From an uncultured Clostridia bacterium (GTDB taxonomy: Bacteria > Bacillota > Clostridia > Christensenellales > UBA1242), in contig CALVNZ010000005.1 of assembly GCA_944350115.1 (NCBI GenBank), positions 1-64,000 on the forward strand: DNA of 64,000 nt, given 5' to 3'. Made by a program: the position numbers and the translations under genes. This document shows, one piece after another, positions 18,470 through 27,194 of the stretch; position 1 is the stretch's first letter, and each line of letters starts with the position of its first letter. The notes under the pieces were generated by a model. It had not been told where the DNA came from. It made no database searches and saw only the letters and a program-made list of their open reading frames with translations.

Positions 18470-19603
18470 ATGTTATATCATATAGTCACATTTGGCTGTC
18501 AAATGAATGTGCATGAGTCAGAAAAAATATCTCAAATTTTAGAAGATATGGGTTACAAGCCAACAGAAAAACGAGAAAATGCTGATGTTATTGTTTTCAA
18601 CACATGTGCCATTCGTGAAGGGGCAGAAGATAGAGTGTTTGGCAATGTGGGCGCTTTAAAAAAACTTAAAAAAGCTCGTCCAAATCTTATTATTGCTGTT
18701 TGCGGTTGTATGACTCAAAAAGAAGCGACAGCAAAACTTTTTAAACAAAAATTTCCATTTGTTGATGTCATTTTAGGAACATTTAATTTGCACGAAATTG
18801 GCGATTACATCAAAAAAGCGCAAAACAAAAAGGTTTTTGAGCTTTGGCAAGAAGGTGAAATAGACGAAACCAAAGGATACAACAGAACAAGCGGAGAAAA
18901 TGCTTGGGTCAATATAATGCAAGGATGCAATAATTTTTGCACTTACTGCATTGTTCCATATGTGCGAGGGCGTGAAAAATCGCGTTTGCCTGAAAATATT
19001 TTAAAAGAAATTCAAGAAATTGTTGACTCTGGCAAATACAAAAAAATAACTTTGCTTGGACAAAATGTCAATTCGTATGGGAAAGACTTGTCTCCGCAAA
19101 TTTCTTTTACTGAATTATTGAGAAAAATAACCGCAATTCCGGGAGATTTTTGTGTTGGATTTATGACTTCGCATCCAAAAGACCTAACAGATGAACTTAT
19201 ATTTGAAATCGCAAAAAATCCTAAATTAGTAAAAGAAATTCATTTGCCTGCGCAAAGTGGAAACAACAGAATTTTAAAGCTTATGAACAGAAAATACACG
19301 CGTGAACACTATCTTGAAATAATTAAAAAAATAAAAGAAAACATCGCTAATGTTAAAATCACATCTGATTTTATTGTTGGTTTTCCGACTGAAACAGAAG
19401 AAGAATTTAATGACACTTTGTCACTTATTGAAGAAGTGAAATATGATGGACTGTTTGCATTTATGTATTCTCCAAGGGAAGGAACAGTGGCGGCAAAAAT
19501 GGATGGACAAGTATCGCAAGAGATAAAAAATGCAAGGGTTAACAAACTATTAGCTCTTGAAAAGAAAATACAAAAAGAGGCAAAACAATGTCAGAAGAAA
19601 TAG
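18470..19603 (+). CDS. miaB: tRNA-2-methylthio-N6-dimethylallyladenosine synthase MiaB, without TRAM domain
   Basis: MiaB is a radical SAM enzyme that adds the 2-methylthio group to isopentenyl-A37 of tRNA. It begins with the standard MTTase motif TFGCQMNVHES at residue 7, and CNNFCTYC is the radical SAM cluster. The family is usually 430-480 aa, but this one ends at 377. It stops just after the radical SAM barrel, at the point where the RNA-binding TRAM domain normally starts, and overlaps mutS by 16 nt. I chose ATG 18470; a TTG at 18455 lies upstream of the inferred transcription start. miaA, the partner enzyme, is downstream. Confidence 0.92.
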   Translation: MLYHIVTFGCQMNVHESEKISQILEDMGYKPTEKRENADVIVFNTCAIREGAEDRVFGNVGALKKLKKARPNLIIAVCGCMTQKEATAKLFKQKFPFVDVILGTFNLHEIGDYIKKAQNKKVFELWQEGEIDETKGYNRTSGENAWVNIMQGCNNFCTYCIVPYVRGREKSRLPENILKEIQEIVDSGKYKKITLLGQNVNSYGKDLSPQISFTELLRKITAIPGDFCVGFMTSHPKDLTDELIFEIAKNPKLVKEIHLPAQSGNNRILKLMNRKYTREHYLEIIKKIKENIANVKITSDFIVGFPTETEEEFNDTLSLIEEVKYDGLFAFMYSPREGTVAAKMDGQVSQEIKNARVNKLLALEKKIQKEAKQCQKK

Positions 19604-22185
19604 CAAAAATAATTGAACCAAAAGGAATGATGGCGCAATATCATCAGATCAAAACATCTTATCCTGATTGCGTGCTTTTTTTCCGTTTAGGTGATTTTTA
19701 TGAAATGTTTGATCAAGATGCGGTTGAAGTAAGTCGGCTTCTTGATTTGACATTAACTCAAAGGGCAGGGCAACCGATGTGTGGTGTTCCTGCACATGCT
19801 GCGGATTCGTATTTGGCAAAATTGATTTCAATGGGGAAAAAGGTTGCAATTTGCGAACAATTTGAGCAAAAGCCTGGTGCTAAAGGCATGATGCAAAGAT
19901 ATGTCACCAAAGTTGTAACGCCAGGCACCGTGACAGATGACGCTATGCTTGAAAGTGCTAAAAACAATTTTATCATGTGCGTTTATTTGAATGCGGACAA
20001 AATGGGGGTTGCTTATTCTGATATAACAACAGGACTGTTTGAAGTTGAATATCTTTCTGGTAAATTGGAAGACGCACTTACTGACATTTTGACTAGGGTT
20101 TCGCCAAGTGAAGTGTTAGCAAACGAAGAAGCTAAAATTCTTTACCAAAACTTGCCTATGCAAAATTTAGGCATTTTGCCACAAGCACAAAGTTATTATG
20201 ATTGGGCGTTTAGATTTGACCGTGCTGACACAAATTTGAAAAAGCAGTTCGGCGAAAATTATGCAAAAATTTATGAAATAGAAGATAAAAAAGAAACAGC
20301 GATTTCTGCTGGGGCGCTATTAGAATATTTGGCAGAAACTCAAAAACGACAAATTGGCAGTATCAAAAAAATGTTGCTCGTAAAAAATGCTGATTACATG
20401 CATTTGGATGCAACGGCAAGAAGAAACTTGGAACTTGTTGAAACCATACGCGAAAGAAAGCGTTATGGCTCTTTGATTTGGCTGTTAGATAAAACTAAAA
20501 CCAGCATGGGTGCAAGAAAATTTAGATATATTTTTGACCATCCATTACAATCTGCAAAATTGATTAACGCAAGGCTCGACAAAGTTGAAGAGCTTTACAA
20601 AAAACCGGTTTTGAGAGATCAGTTGACAGAAGCCCTTGCAAAAATAGGCGATATAGAGCGTCTTGCAGGGAAGATATCTTATGGTAATGTTTCTCCAAAA
20701 GAGCTTATTTCGTTAAAAAATTCTTTACGACATCTTCCACAATTAAAACAAATTTTAAAATCTGCTGAAAATTTGCAAGATCAGGCTGAAAAGGTTGAAG
20801 GTTTTGAAAATCTTTATGCCTTGCTTTCTAACGCAATATATGAAGATGCGCCTTACCTGACAAAAGATGGCGGATACATCAAAGATGGATTTAACGCAGA
20901 ACTTGACAAACTGCGAAACATAAAATCGGAAGCAAAAGCTTGGGTTGAAAAATTGGAAGAAGAAGAAAGAACGCGAACAGGCATAAAAAGTCTTCGAATA
21001 ATTTACACGCGAGTTTATGGATATTGCATTGAAGTCAACAAAAAGGACACGGATCGAGTGCCTTTGATTTACAAGAGAAAACAAACCGTTGCAAACAACG
21101 AACGTTATATCACTGAAGATCTCAAACTTTTAGAAAATCAAATTGTGGGTGCTGAAGAAAAAGCCATTAAATTGGAAGCTGTGATTTTTGAGCAATTAAA
21201 AGAGCATTTGCAAACGCTTGTCCCAGAACTTCTTTCAACAGCAGAAGCAATCAGCGATATTGACGCGGTAAATTCTTTCGCTGTGAGTGCCGCAATTTAT
21301 AATTACACAAGACCGAAAATTGTTGAGAAAAGCAAAAAGATTTTGATTGAAGGTGGAAGACATCCCGTTGTTGAAGCTTTTCTTAAAAATGGCGGGTTTA
21401 TTGCAAACGACACGCTTTTAAATTCTGGTGATGATCAAATTATGATTATCACAGGCCCAAACATGGCTGGTAAAAGCACATATATGAGGCAAGTTGCGCT
21501 CATAACATTTATGGCGCATATTGGAAGTTTTGTGCCAGCAAGCAAAGCAGAAATCGCGATAACAGACAGAATTTTCACAAGAGTCGGTGCAAGTGATGAT
21601 TTGGCTTTTGGGCAAAGCACTTTTATGGTTGAAATGAGCGAGGTCGCTACAATTCTAGCTAATGCAACGGAAAACAGCTTAATTATTTTAGATGAAATAG
21701 GAAGGGGAACATCAACTTTTGATGGGCTTGCTATTGCTTGGAGTGTGGTTGAACACTTATCAAAAGTTTTGCCAGCGAAGACGCTTTTTGCCACACATTA
21801 TCACGAATTAACAGAACTTGAAGGTAACTTGCAAGGAGTTAAAAATTATAAAATTCTTGTAAAAGAAACCGATGACGATGTCGTATTTTTGCGTAAAATA
21901 GTTCGCGGTGGTGCAAACAAGAGTTTTGGTATTGAAGTTGCAAGAATGGCAGGAGTTCCAAAAGATGTTTTGCAAAGGGCAAAGCAAATAAGCAAAGGGC
22001 TTGAAAAATTAAACACAAAACTTGACATAGATGTTTTGGAAAATTCTGTGAAAGAAAAAGATCAAAGCAAAATTAAAGATGAAGTGTTTAGAATTGTAAA
22101 AGACATAGATCCAAATCGTCTTTCGCCTATGCACGCTTTTGAAATTTTGGTTGAGCTTTCTGAAAAGGTTAAGGAGGAGTCATGA
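19588..22185 (+). CDS. mutS: DNA mismatch repair protein MutS
   Basis: MutS recognises mismatches and recruits MutL. The protein has 865 aa. The N-terminal mismatch-binding motif LGDFYEMF, with the intercalating Phe in FRLGDFYE, is near residue 33. The ATPase has Walker A GPNMAGKST (about residue 619), Walker B IILDEIGRGTS and the ATHYHELT segment. The C-terminal dimerisation helix-turn-helix region is present. The start overlaps the miaB 3' end, and the stop overlaps the mutL ATG, so miaB-mutS-mutL-miaA reads as one operon. Confidence 0.98.
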   Translation: MSEEIAKIIEPKGMMAQYHQIKTSYPDCVLFFRLGDFYEMFDQDAVEVSRLLDLTLTQRAGQPMCGVPAHAADSYLAKLISMGKKVAICEQFEQKPGAKGMMQRYVTKVVTPGTVTDDAMLESAKNNFIMCVYLNADKMGVAYSDITTGLFEVEYLSGKLEDALTDILTRVSPSEVLANEEAKILYQNLPMQNLGILPQAQSYYDWAFRFDRADTNLKKQFGENYAKIYEIEDKKETAISAGALLEYLAETQKRQIGSIKKMLLVKNADYMHLDATARRNLELVETIRERKRYGSLIWLLDKTKTSMGARKFRYIFDHPLQSAKLINARLDKVEELYKKPVLRDQLTEALAKIGDIERLAGKISYGNVSPKELISLKNSLRHLPQLKQILKSAENLQDQAEKVEGFENLYALLSNAIYEDAPYLTKDGGYIKDGFNAELDKLRNIKSEAKAWVEKLEEEERTRTGIKSLRIIYTRVYGYCIEVNKKDTDRVPLIYKRKQTVANNERYITEDLKLLENQIVGAEEKAIKLEAVIFEQLKEHLQTLVPELLSTAEAISDIDAVNSFAVSAAIYNYTRPKIVEKSKKILIEGGRHPVVEAFLKNGGFIANDTLLNSGDDQIMIITGPNMAGKSTYMRQVALITFMAHIGSFVPASKAEIAITDRIFTRVGASDDLAFGQSTFMVEMSEVATILANATENSLIILDEIGRGTSTFDGLAIAWSVVEHLSKVLPAKTLFATHYHELTELEGNLQGVKNYKILVKETDDDVVFLRKIVRGGANKSFGIEVARMAGVPKDVLQRAKQISKGLEKLNTKLDIDVLENSVKEKDQSKIKDEVFRIVKDIDPNRLSPMHAFEILVELSEKVKEES

Positions 22186-24116
22186 AAATTCAATTGCTAG
22201 ACAGCACAATTTTCAATAGAATTGCAGCAGGAGAGGTGGTTGAACGCCCTGCTTCAATCGTTAAAGAACTTGTTGAAAACAGCATAGATGCTGGCGCAAG
22301 CGTCATTAGCATTGAAATTGAAGATGGTGGCAAGAAAAAAATCACTGTTTCAGACAATGGCCATGGCATTGAAAAAGACGATCTTGAAAAAGCATTTTTA
22401 CCACATGCGACAAGTAAAATTAAATGTATAAAAGATTTAGACAGAATTCAAACTTTGGGGTTTAGGGGTGAGGCGCTTGCTTCAATTGCTTCTGTCTGTC
22501 ACATCTACGCTTCATCAAAAACCGCTGATGCAGAAGTAGGGTCAAGCATAAGAATTGATGGCGGTCTTTTCAGTGAAATAAAAGATGTGATGAGAAATCA
22601 AGGCACAACAATAGAAGCCAGCGATTTATTCTATAATGCCCCAGTTCGTGAAAAGTTTTTGAAAAATGGCAAGCGTGAAGGTGCGGAAATAACACACCTT
22701 GTTGAAAAATTTATGCTTGCACATCCTGAAATATCATTTTTGTATGTATCGGATGGGAAACAAGTTTATAACACAATATCAACAGAGTTGTCTGACATAA
22801 TATACACAATATATGGAAAAGAGATATATGAAAAATTGATAAAAGTTGAAGCAGAAACTGACGGGATTTCACTTTCTGGATTTGTAGTTAGCCCAAAATA
22901 TTCAAAAGTCAATCGCACTTTTCAAACGCTTTTTGTCAACGGAAGATATGTCGAAAACTATTTGGTTTCGTCAGCTGTGCAAGGGGCGTTTGAACCATTT
23001 TTGATGAAAGGGCGTTTTCCAATTTATGTTTTAGGGTTGAAAATAGATCCTGAAATTGTTGATGTCAACATTCATCCAACAAAAAAAGAAGTCAAATTTC
23101 AAAATCCAAATGCTGTTTTTGCTTTTGTTTTAAGCGCGGTTAAAAACGCATTGCAGGGGCAAAACATGATTGCATCTTATGAAAATTCAGTTATTGAAGA
23201 AAATCATTTTTCTCAAATTGAACTTAGAGATGAAAACAACCAGCAAGGTTTTTCGCATATTCCTGTCGCTGATTTAGACCCTTTGCCTAAAAGAGAAGGG
23301 AAAAGTTTTGGAGAAGTTCTTTCTAATGCTACAAGCAAAACTGAACCTCAAACCAAAGAGGTTGTGATTGAAAAAGAATCAAAGAAATCCAAACTACCAG
23401 ATTTTTTAAATATCAAACTTGATGATGAAGTTGAAATAAATAAAAAAGGCGGACCTATTTTCTTTGACCAAACTCAAACTCGCCATGCAGGTGATTTTGC
23501 GAGAATCGGCAAAGAAGCTTCACAAGACAAATTTCTGGAAGCGCAGATTGACGAAGAAATGAAAATTGTGGGAACGATTTTCAAAACTTACATTATTGTT
23601 GAATTAGATGACAAAGTCTATTTTATCGATCAACATGCTGCACATGAAAGAACACTTTTTGATAAACTTTGCTCTCAAGCAGAAAACCAGCAGGTTTTAA
23701 AACAACCTCTTTTGATTGATTATGAAGTCAAAGCGACCCATAAAGAAATGGAAAGGCTTGAAAATGCTTTAAAATCATTGTCGCTTCTTGGTTTTGAAAT
23801 CGAACAAAATGACTGTGTTTTTAAAGTCAAAGCAGTTCCGCTTGTGTTAAGCTCGATTTCGCTTGGCAAATTTTTTGAAGATGTGCTTGCAGATGAGAGC
23901 ATTTGGGTGAAATCAACAAGTGAAGTTTTAAAAAACAGGCTCGCTCAATATGCATGTAAACACGCTATAAAAGCGGGAGATGTTGTAAACAAAGAAACCA
24001 TTACTTACATTTTAGAGCAAATGCGGAAAGGCGTTTTACTATGCCCACATGGTAGGCCAATCGTTGTTGAAATGACGAAGCGTGATTTTGAAAAGATGTT
24101 TAAAAGAATTGTGTGA
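22182..24116 (+). CDS. mutL: DNA mismatch repair protein MutL
   Basis: MutL is a GHKL ATPase and, in bacteria without MutH, the nicking endonuclease of mismatch repair. The protein has 644 aa. N-terminal motifs are RIAAGEVVERPASIVKELVENS, DNGHGI and TLGFRGEALASI. The C-terminal endonuclease metal-binding motif DQHAAHER (about residue 480) is present, with later CKHAIKAGD and CPHGRP motifs, so it should be catalytically competent. AAGGAGG precedes the ATG, which overlaps the mutS stop. Confidence 0.97.
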   Translation: MKIQLLDSTIFNRIAAGEVVERPASIVKELVENSIDAGASVISIEIEDGGKKKITVSDNGHGIEKDDLEKAFLPHATSKIKCIKDLDRIQTLGFRGEALASIASVCHIYASSKTADAEVGSSIRIDGGLFSEIKDVMRNQGTTIEASDLFYNAPVREKFLKNGKREGAEITHLVEKFMLAHPEISFLYVSDGKQVYNTISTELSDIIYTIYGKEIYEKLIKVEAETDGISLSGFVVSPKYSKVNRTFQTLFVNGRYVENYLVSSAVQGAFEPFLMKGRFPIYVLGLKIDPEIVDVNIHPTKKEVKFQNPNAVFAFVLSAVKNALQGQNMIASYENSVIEENHFSQIELRDENNQQGFSHIPVADLDPLPKREGKSFGEVLSNATSKTEPQTKEVVIEKESKKSKLPDFLNIKLDDEVEINKKGGPIFFDQTQTRHAGDFARIGKEASQDKFLEAQIDEEMKIVGTIFKTYIIVELDDKVYFIDQHAAHERTLFDKLCSQAENQQVLKQPLLIDYEVKATHKEMERLENALKSLSLLGFEIEQNDCVFKVKAVPLVLSSISLGKFFEDVLADESIWVKSTSEVLKNRLAQYACKHAIKAGDVVNKETITYILEQMRKGVLLCPHGRPIVVEMTKRDFEKMFKRIV

Positions 24117-25003
24117 TGAAAAAAGTTTTATTTATTTTAGGGCCAACAGGTGTTGGTAAAAGTGAAGTGGGAATAAAACTAGCGCAGATTTTTAACGGAG
24201 AAATAATCTCTGCGGACTCTGTGCAGGTTTTTCGTGAATTAAACATTGGTTCTGCCAAAGTTTCAAAAAAGGAAATGGGAAACATAAAACACCATGCGAT
24301 TGACATACTTCCACCGCAAGCAAAATTTTCGGTTTTTGAGTTTGTAAAACTCACCAAGGATTTAATTGAACAAATATCTGCAAAAGGCAAAAATCCAATT
24401 ATTGTAGGCGGGACGGGGTTGTATGTTAAGGCGTTGACAGAAGGGTATGACTTCGGTGGCGAAAGTGTGTCGCAACAAAGCCGCGAAGATCTTGACAAAA
24501 TGACTAATCAAGAATTAGTAAGTTTATTAAAAACACTGAATCCTGAAATTTTGGATAAAATTGATTTAAACAACAAACGCCGACTTGTTCGTGCAGTAGA
24601 AATCGCGAGAGAAGGTAAAAAAGTCAGCAAAAACAAATGCGAATATGACTTTTTAGTTCTTGCTCTTGTTCAGCCTCGTGAACAACTTTATAAAAAAATT
24701 AATGATCGCGTTGATTTAATGATTAAAAAAGGGCTTGTGGAAGAAGTAAAAGGATTGAAAGAAAAAGGCTTAACACTTGAAAATCAATCGATGTCTGCGA
24801 TAGGCTATAAGGAAATTTACAACTATCTTGAAGGTCAATGCACTTTGGAAGAAGCAATTAATTTAATCAAACAGCACACAAGAAATTACGCCAAGCGCCA
24901 AATAACTTTTATGAAAGGTTTGCAGTGCGAATTTATGCCAAGAGAAGATGAAAATGCAATTATAAAAAGAGCGGAGGAATTTTATGACAATTCAAGAACT
25001 TGA
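24116..25003 (+). CDS. miaA: tRNA dimethylallyltransferase MiaA
   Basis: MiaA transfers dimethylallyl to A37 of tRNAs reading UNN codons, making the substrate of MiaB. The protein has 295 aa. The P-loop GPTGVGKSE is at residue 9, with SADSVQVFRELNIGSAK after it. The later VGGTGLYVKAL and NNKRRLVRAVEI motifs are typical. The ATG at 24116 overlaps the mutL stop (TGATG); a GTG one codon earlier is an alternative. Its last 20 nt overlap the next gene. Confidence 0.96.
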   Translation: MKKVLFILGPTGVGKSEVGIKLAQIFNGEIISADSVQVFRELNIGSAKVSKKEMGNIKHHAIDILPPQAKFSVFEFVKLTKDLIEQISAKGKNPIIVGGTGLYVKALTEGYDFGGESVSQQSREDLDKMTNQELVSLLKTLNPEILDKIDLNNKRRLVRAVEIAREGKKVSKNKCEYDFLVLALVQPREQLYKKINDRVDLMIKKGLVEEVKGLKEKGLTLENQSMSAIGYKEIYNYLEGQCTLEEAINLIKQHTRNYAKRQITFMKGLQCEFMPREDENAIIKRAEEFYDNSRT

Positions 25004-26186
25004 AAATTCTTTAACAGATCAATTTAAAAGAGTTGAAGAGGTGGCTTTTAAAAATCAAAAAAAAGTTGTAGAAGCATTTAGAGAATGTCGTGTGTCAAAT
25101 TCTATGTTTGCTGGATCGACTGGATATGGATATGATGACTTTGGTCGAGATAATCTTGCAAAAGTTTTTGCAACCATTTTTGGTGCAGAAAAAGCGCTTA
25201 TCAGCCCAATTTTGACTTGTGGAACGCACGCAATTTCGACAGCTCTTTTTGGCATTCTTCGTCCAAACGATGTGATGCTGTCGATTTCAGGCAAGCCTTA
25301 TGACACACTCACTGACACGCTTTTTGGCAAAGGAAATGGAAGCTTGGAAGACTATAAAATTAAATTTGAAAAAATAGAACTTGTAAATGACGATTTTGAT
25401 TATAAAGCTATTGAAAAACATCTTAAAAAATTGAAACCAAAAGTGGTTTATATTCAAAGGTCAAGAGGTTACACAGAAAGAAAAGCACTTTGCATTGATC
25501 AAATTGAAAATGTTTGTAAATTTGTCAAGAAAATTTCTCCAAAGTCTTGGATTATGGTTGACAACTGTTATGGCGAATTTGTTGAAGAAAAAGAACCAAC
25601 AGAAGTTGGCGCTGATGTCGTTATGGGCTCATTAATTAAAAATGCAGGGGGTGGGCTCGCCCCAACAGGTGGTTATATCGCAGGGAAAAGCGAAGCAATT
25701 GATTTGATTGCAAAAAGATTTACTTGCCCATCTTTGGGAACAGAAGTTGGAAGCTATGAAATAGGTTATAGAATGTTTTTCCAAGGCTTGTTTATGGCTC
25801 CACACACAGTTTGTCAAGCTATGAAAGGAAGTTTGCTTATCAGTAAACTTGCAGAAATTAAAGGCTATAAAGCAATTCCTTCCACAGAAGAAAACAGCAG
25901 TGACATTGTTCGAAGCATCGTTTTTAATGATGAAGCAAAACTAGTTTCATTCGTTCAAACAATACAAAAATATTCACCGGTTGACTCTTTCGCTTTGCCT
26001 ATGCCTTGGGATATGCCTGGTTATAAAGATCAAGTCATTATGGCAGCTGGAACTTTTGTCGCAGGATCATCAATTGAGCTTAGTTGCGATTCTCCAATTC
26101 GTCCGCCTTATGTTGCTTATTTTCAAGGTGGACTTACTTATGAACATGTCAAAATGGTGGCAGAAAAACTTTTGTCAATATTATAA
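24984..26186 (+). CDS. Methionine gamma-lyase/aluminium-resistance family PLP enzyme
   Basis: This is a fold-type I PLP-dependent lyase of 400 aa, in the family annotated as methionine gamma-lyase family or aluminium resistance protein (B. subtilis YnbB-like). Motifs seen are SNSMFAGSTGYGYDDFGRD near the start, ILTCGTHAIS, and the Schiff-base lysine in MGSLIKNAGGG (about residue 215). Clostridial genomes commonly place it after miaA. Its ATG and GGAGG lie inside the miaA 3' end. The physiological substrate is not established, and sulfur amino-acid breakdown is the usual inference. Confidence 0.88.
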   Translation: MTIQELENSLTDQFKRVEEVAFKNQKKVVEAFRECRVSNSMFAGSTGYGYDDFGRDNLAKVFATIFGAEKALISPILTCGTHAISTALFGILRPNDVMLSISGKPYDTLTDTLFGKGNGSLEDYKIKFEKIELVNDDFDYKAIEKHLKKLKPKVVYIQRSRGYTERKALCIDQIENVCKFVKKISPKSWIMVDNCYGEFVEEKEPTEVGADVVMGSLIKNAGGGLAPTGGYIAGKSEAIDLIAKRFTCPSLGTEVGSYEIGYRMFFQGLFMAPHTVCQAMKGSLLISKLAEIKGYKAIPSTEENSSDIVRSIVFNDEAKLVSFVQTIQKYSPVDSFALPMPWDMPGYKDQVIMAAGTFVAGSSIELSCDSPIRPPYVAYFQGGLTYEHVKMVAEKLLSIL

Positions 26187-26192
26187 ATCCTA

Positions 26193-26222
26193 TTGACATA
26201 TATAGAATGTATAGTATATAAT
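26193..26222 (+). promoter_or_regulatory. Promoter of a small hypothetical gene
   Basis: TTGACA (26193-26198), 18-nt spacer, TATAAT (26217-26222): both hexamers are perfect. The spacer is unusually AT-rich, with repeated TATAG and TATA words that could host a regulator. Confidence 0.75.
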
Positions 26223-26254
26223 AAACCCATATTCAATTTAAAAGGATAATAAAA

Positions 26255-26488
26255 ATGAAGAAAAACGAAGGGGATTTTAAAAAAGTAAACGTATATGTTG
26301 GTGGGGAGAATGGTTGCTTCCCAAGAGGGCAATATAAAATTAAGGAAGACAGGCTTCCACCTGTTGAAAGACTTTCATGTGATGGCGAAGATTCGGCTAT
26401 TGCACTAACTCGAGGCGAATTTTGGGAAATGAGATCAAAGGGAACTCTTCGTAAATATAAGGAACCAGAACCAGGAATAGAAAGATAA
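26255..26488 (+). CDS. Hypothetical small protein, 77 aa
   Basis: I do not recognise this protein. It is hydrophilic, with many Lys, Arg, Glu and Gly residues and no membrane segment. A basic-acidic tail ends in PEPGIER. It has its own consensus promoter, an AAAGGAT ribosome binding site and its own terminator, so it is a real monocistronic gene despite its size. The strong promoter suggests high expression or tight regulation. Confidence 0.7.
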   Translation: MKKNEGDFKKVNVYVGGENGCFPRGQYKIKEDRLPPVERLSCDGEDSAIALTRGEFWEMRSKGTLRKYKEPEPGIER

Positions 26489-26520
26489 AAGAACAATCTG
26501 AAAAAGATTGTTCTTTTTTG
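26487..26520 (+). terminator. Terminator of the 77-aa gene
   Basis: AAAAGAACAATC pairs with GATTGTTCTTTT around a TGAAAAA loop, followed by T residues. It is a long, strong hairpin. Confidence 0.88.
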
Positions 26521-26544
26521 TCATTTAAAATCGTAAATTAAACT

Positions 26545-27144
26545 ATGGTCAAATATAAAGCTAATTCTTTAATAGGGCGTTTTAAAACTAATTTTGTTTC
26601 AAAGTGTACAGAAGCGAAATTAAGAATCATTTTAATTTCAGCCATTGTTTTGGCTTGTTTTGTCGCAGGAATAATCATTTATGCTTCATCACCATATTTT
26701 TTCCCTGGGGACGAATATCTTTTGTCTTTTGAAGGGGTTGGAAATGGTGTGGGCGCGTTTTTTTCCAGAATTTTTTCGTTGACTGTTGTGACAGGTCTTG
26801 TTTTTGTTTTTTCGTTAAGTAAATGGTCTTCATTTCTTGGAATTGTTGTTATAGGTTTTAGAGGCTACTTGTTAGGATTTAATGTCAGCATTTTGTGCGC
26901 CACTTTTGGAATGTCTGGCCTTTTAGATGCTATTTTTATTGTCGTTCCTTGTCAACTTTGTATGCTGTTGTGTTTTGTTTTAATGTTTGCCTTTTTGACA
27001 AAAGCAAGGTGTCTGTGTTTTAATTATGGCAAAGGTGGACGGGGAAGAATTGTCCTAGGGTTTTGGATTGCACTTGTTTTATTAAATATTGTTGAAACAA
27101 TTTTGCTTTTTATTTTTTCTTCAAAAGTTATACTTGTCATTTAG
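26545..27144 (+). CDS. SpoIIM-like integral membrane protein
   Basis: The protein has 199 aa with five predicted membrane segments (about 24-48, 70-90, 93-115, 122-150 and 170-196). The central GIVVIGFRGYLLGFNVSIL segment followed by GLLDAIFIVVPCQL resembles the SpoIIM/DUF95 core. SpoIIM is the mother-cell membrane part of the engulfment peptidoglycan machine with SpoIID and SpoIIP. A dacF-scpA-scpB neighbourhood, as here, is common for clostridial spoIIM. No Shine-Dalgarno is visible, and a TAAATT (26534-26539) ends 5 nt before the ATG, so this mRNA may also be leaderless. Assignment rests on weak similarity plus context. Confidence 0.65.
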   Translation: MVKYKANSLIGRFKTNFVSKCTEAKLRIILISAIVLACFVAGIIIYASSPYFFPGDEYLLSFEGVGNGVGAFFSRIFSLTVVTGLVFVFSLSKWSSFLGIVVIGFRGYLLGFNVSILCATFGMSGLLDAIFIVVPCQLCMLLCFVLMFAFLTKARCLCFNYGKGGRGRIVLGFWIALVLLNIVETILLFIFSSKVILVI

Positions 27145-27194
27145 AATAAAAATCTCTTTTTAGAAAAAACTACTTTTGAAAAGGAGTTTAGTCT

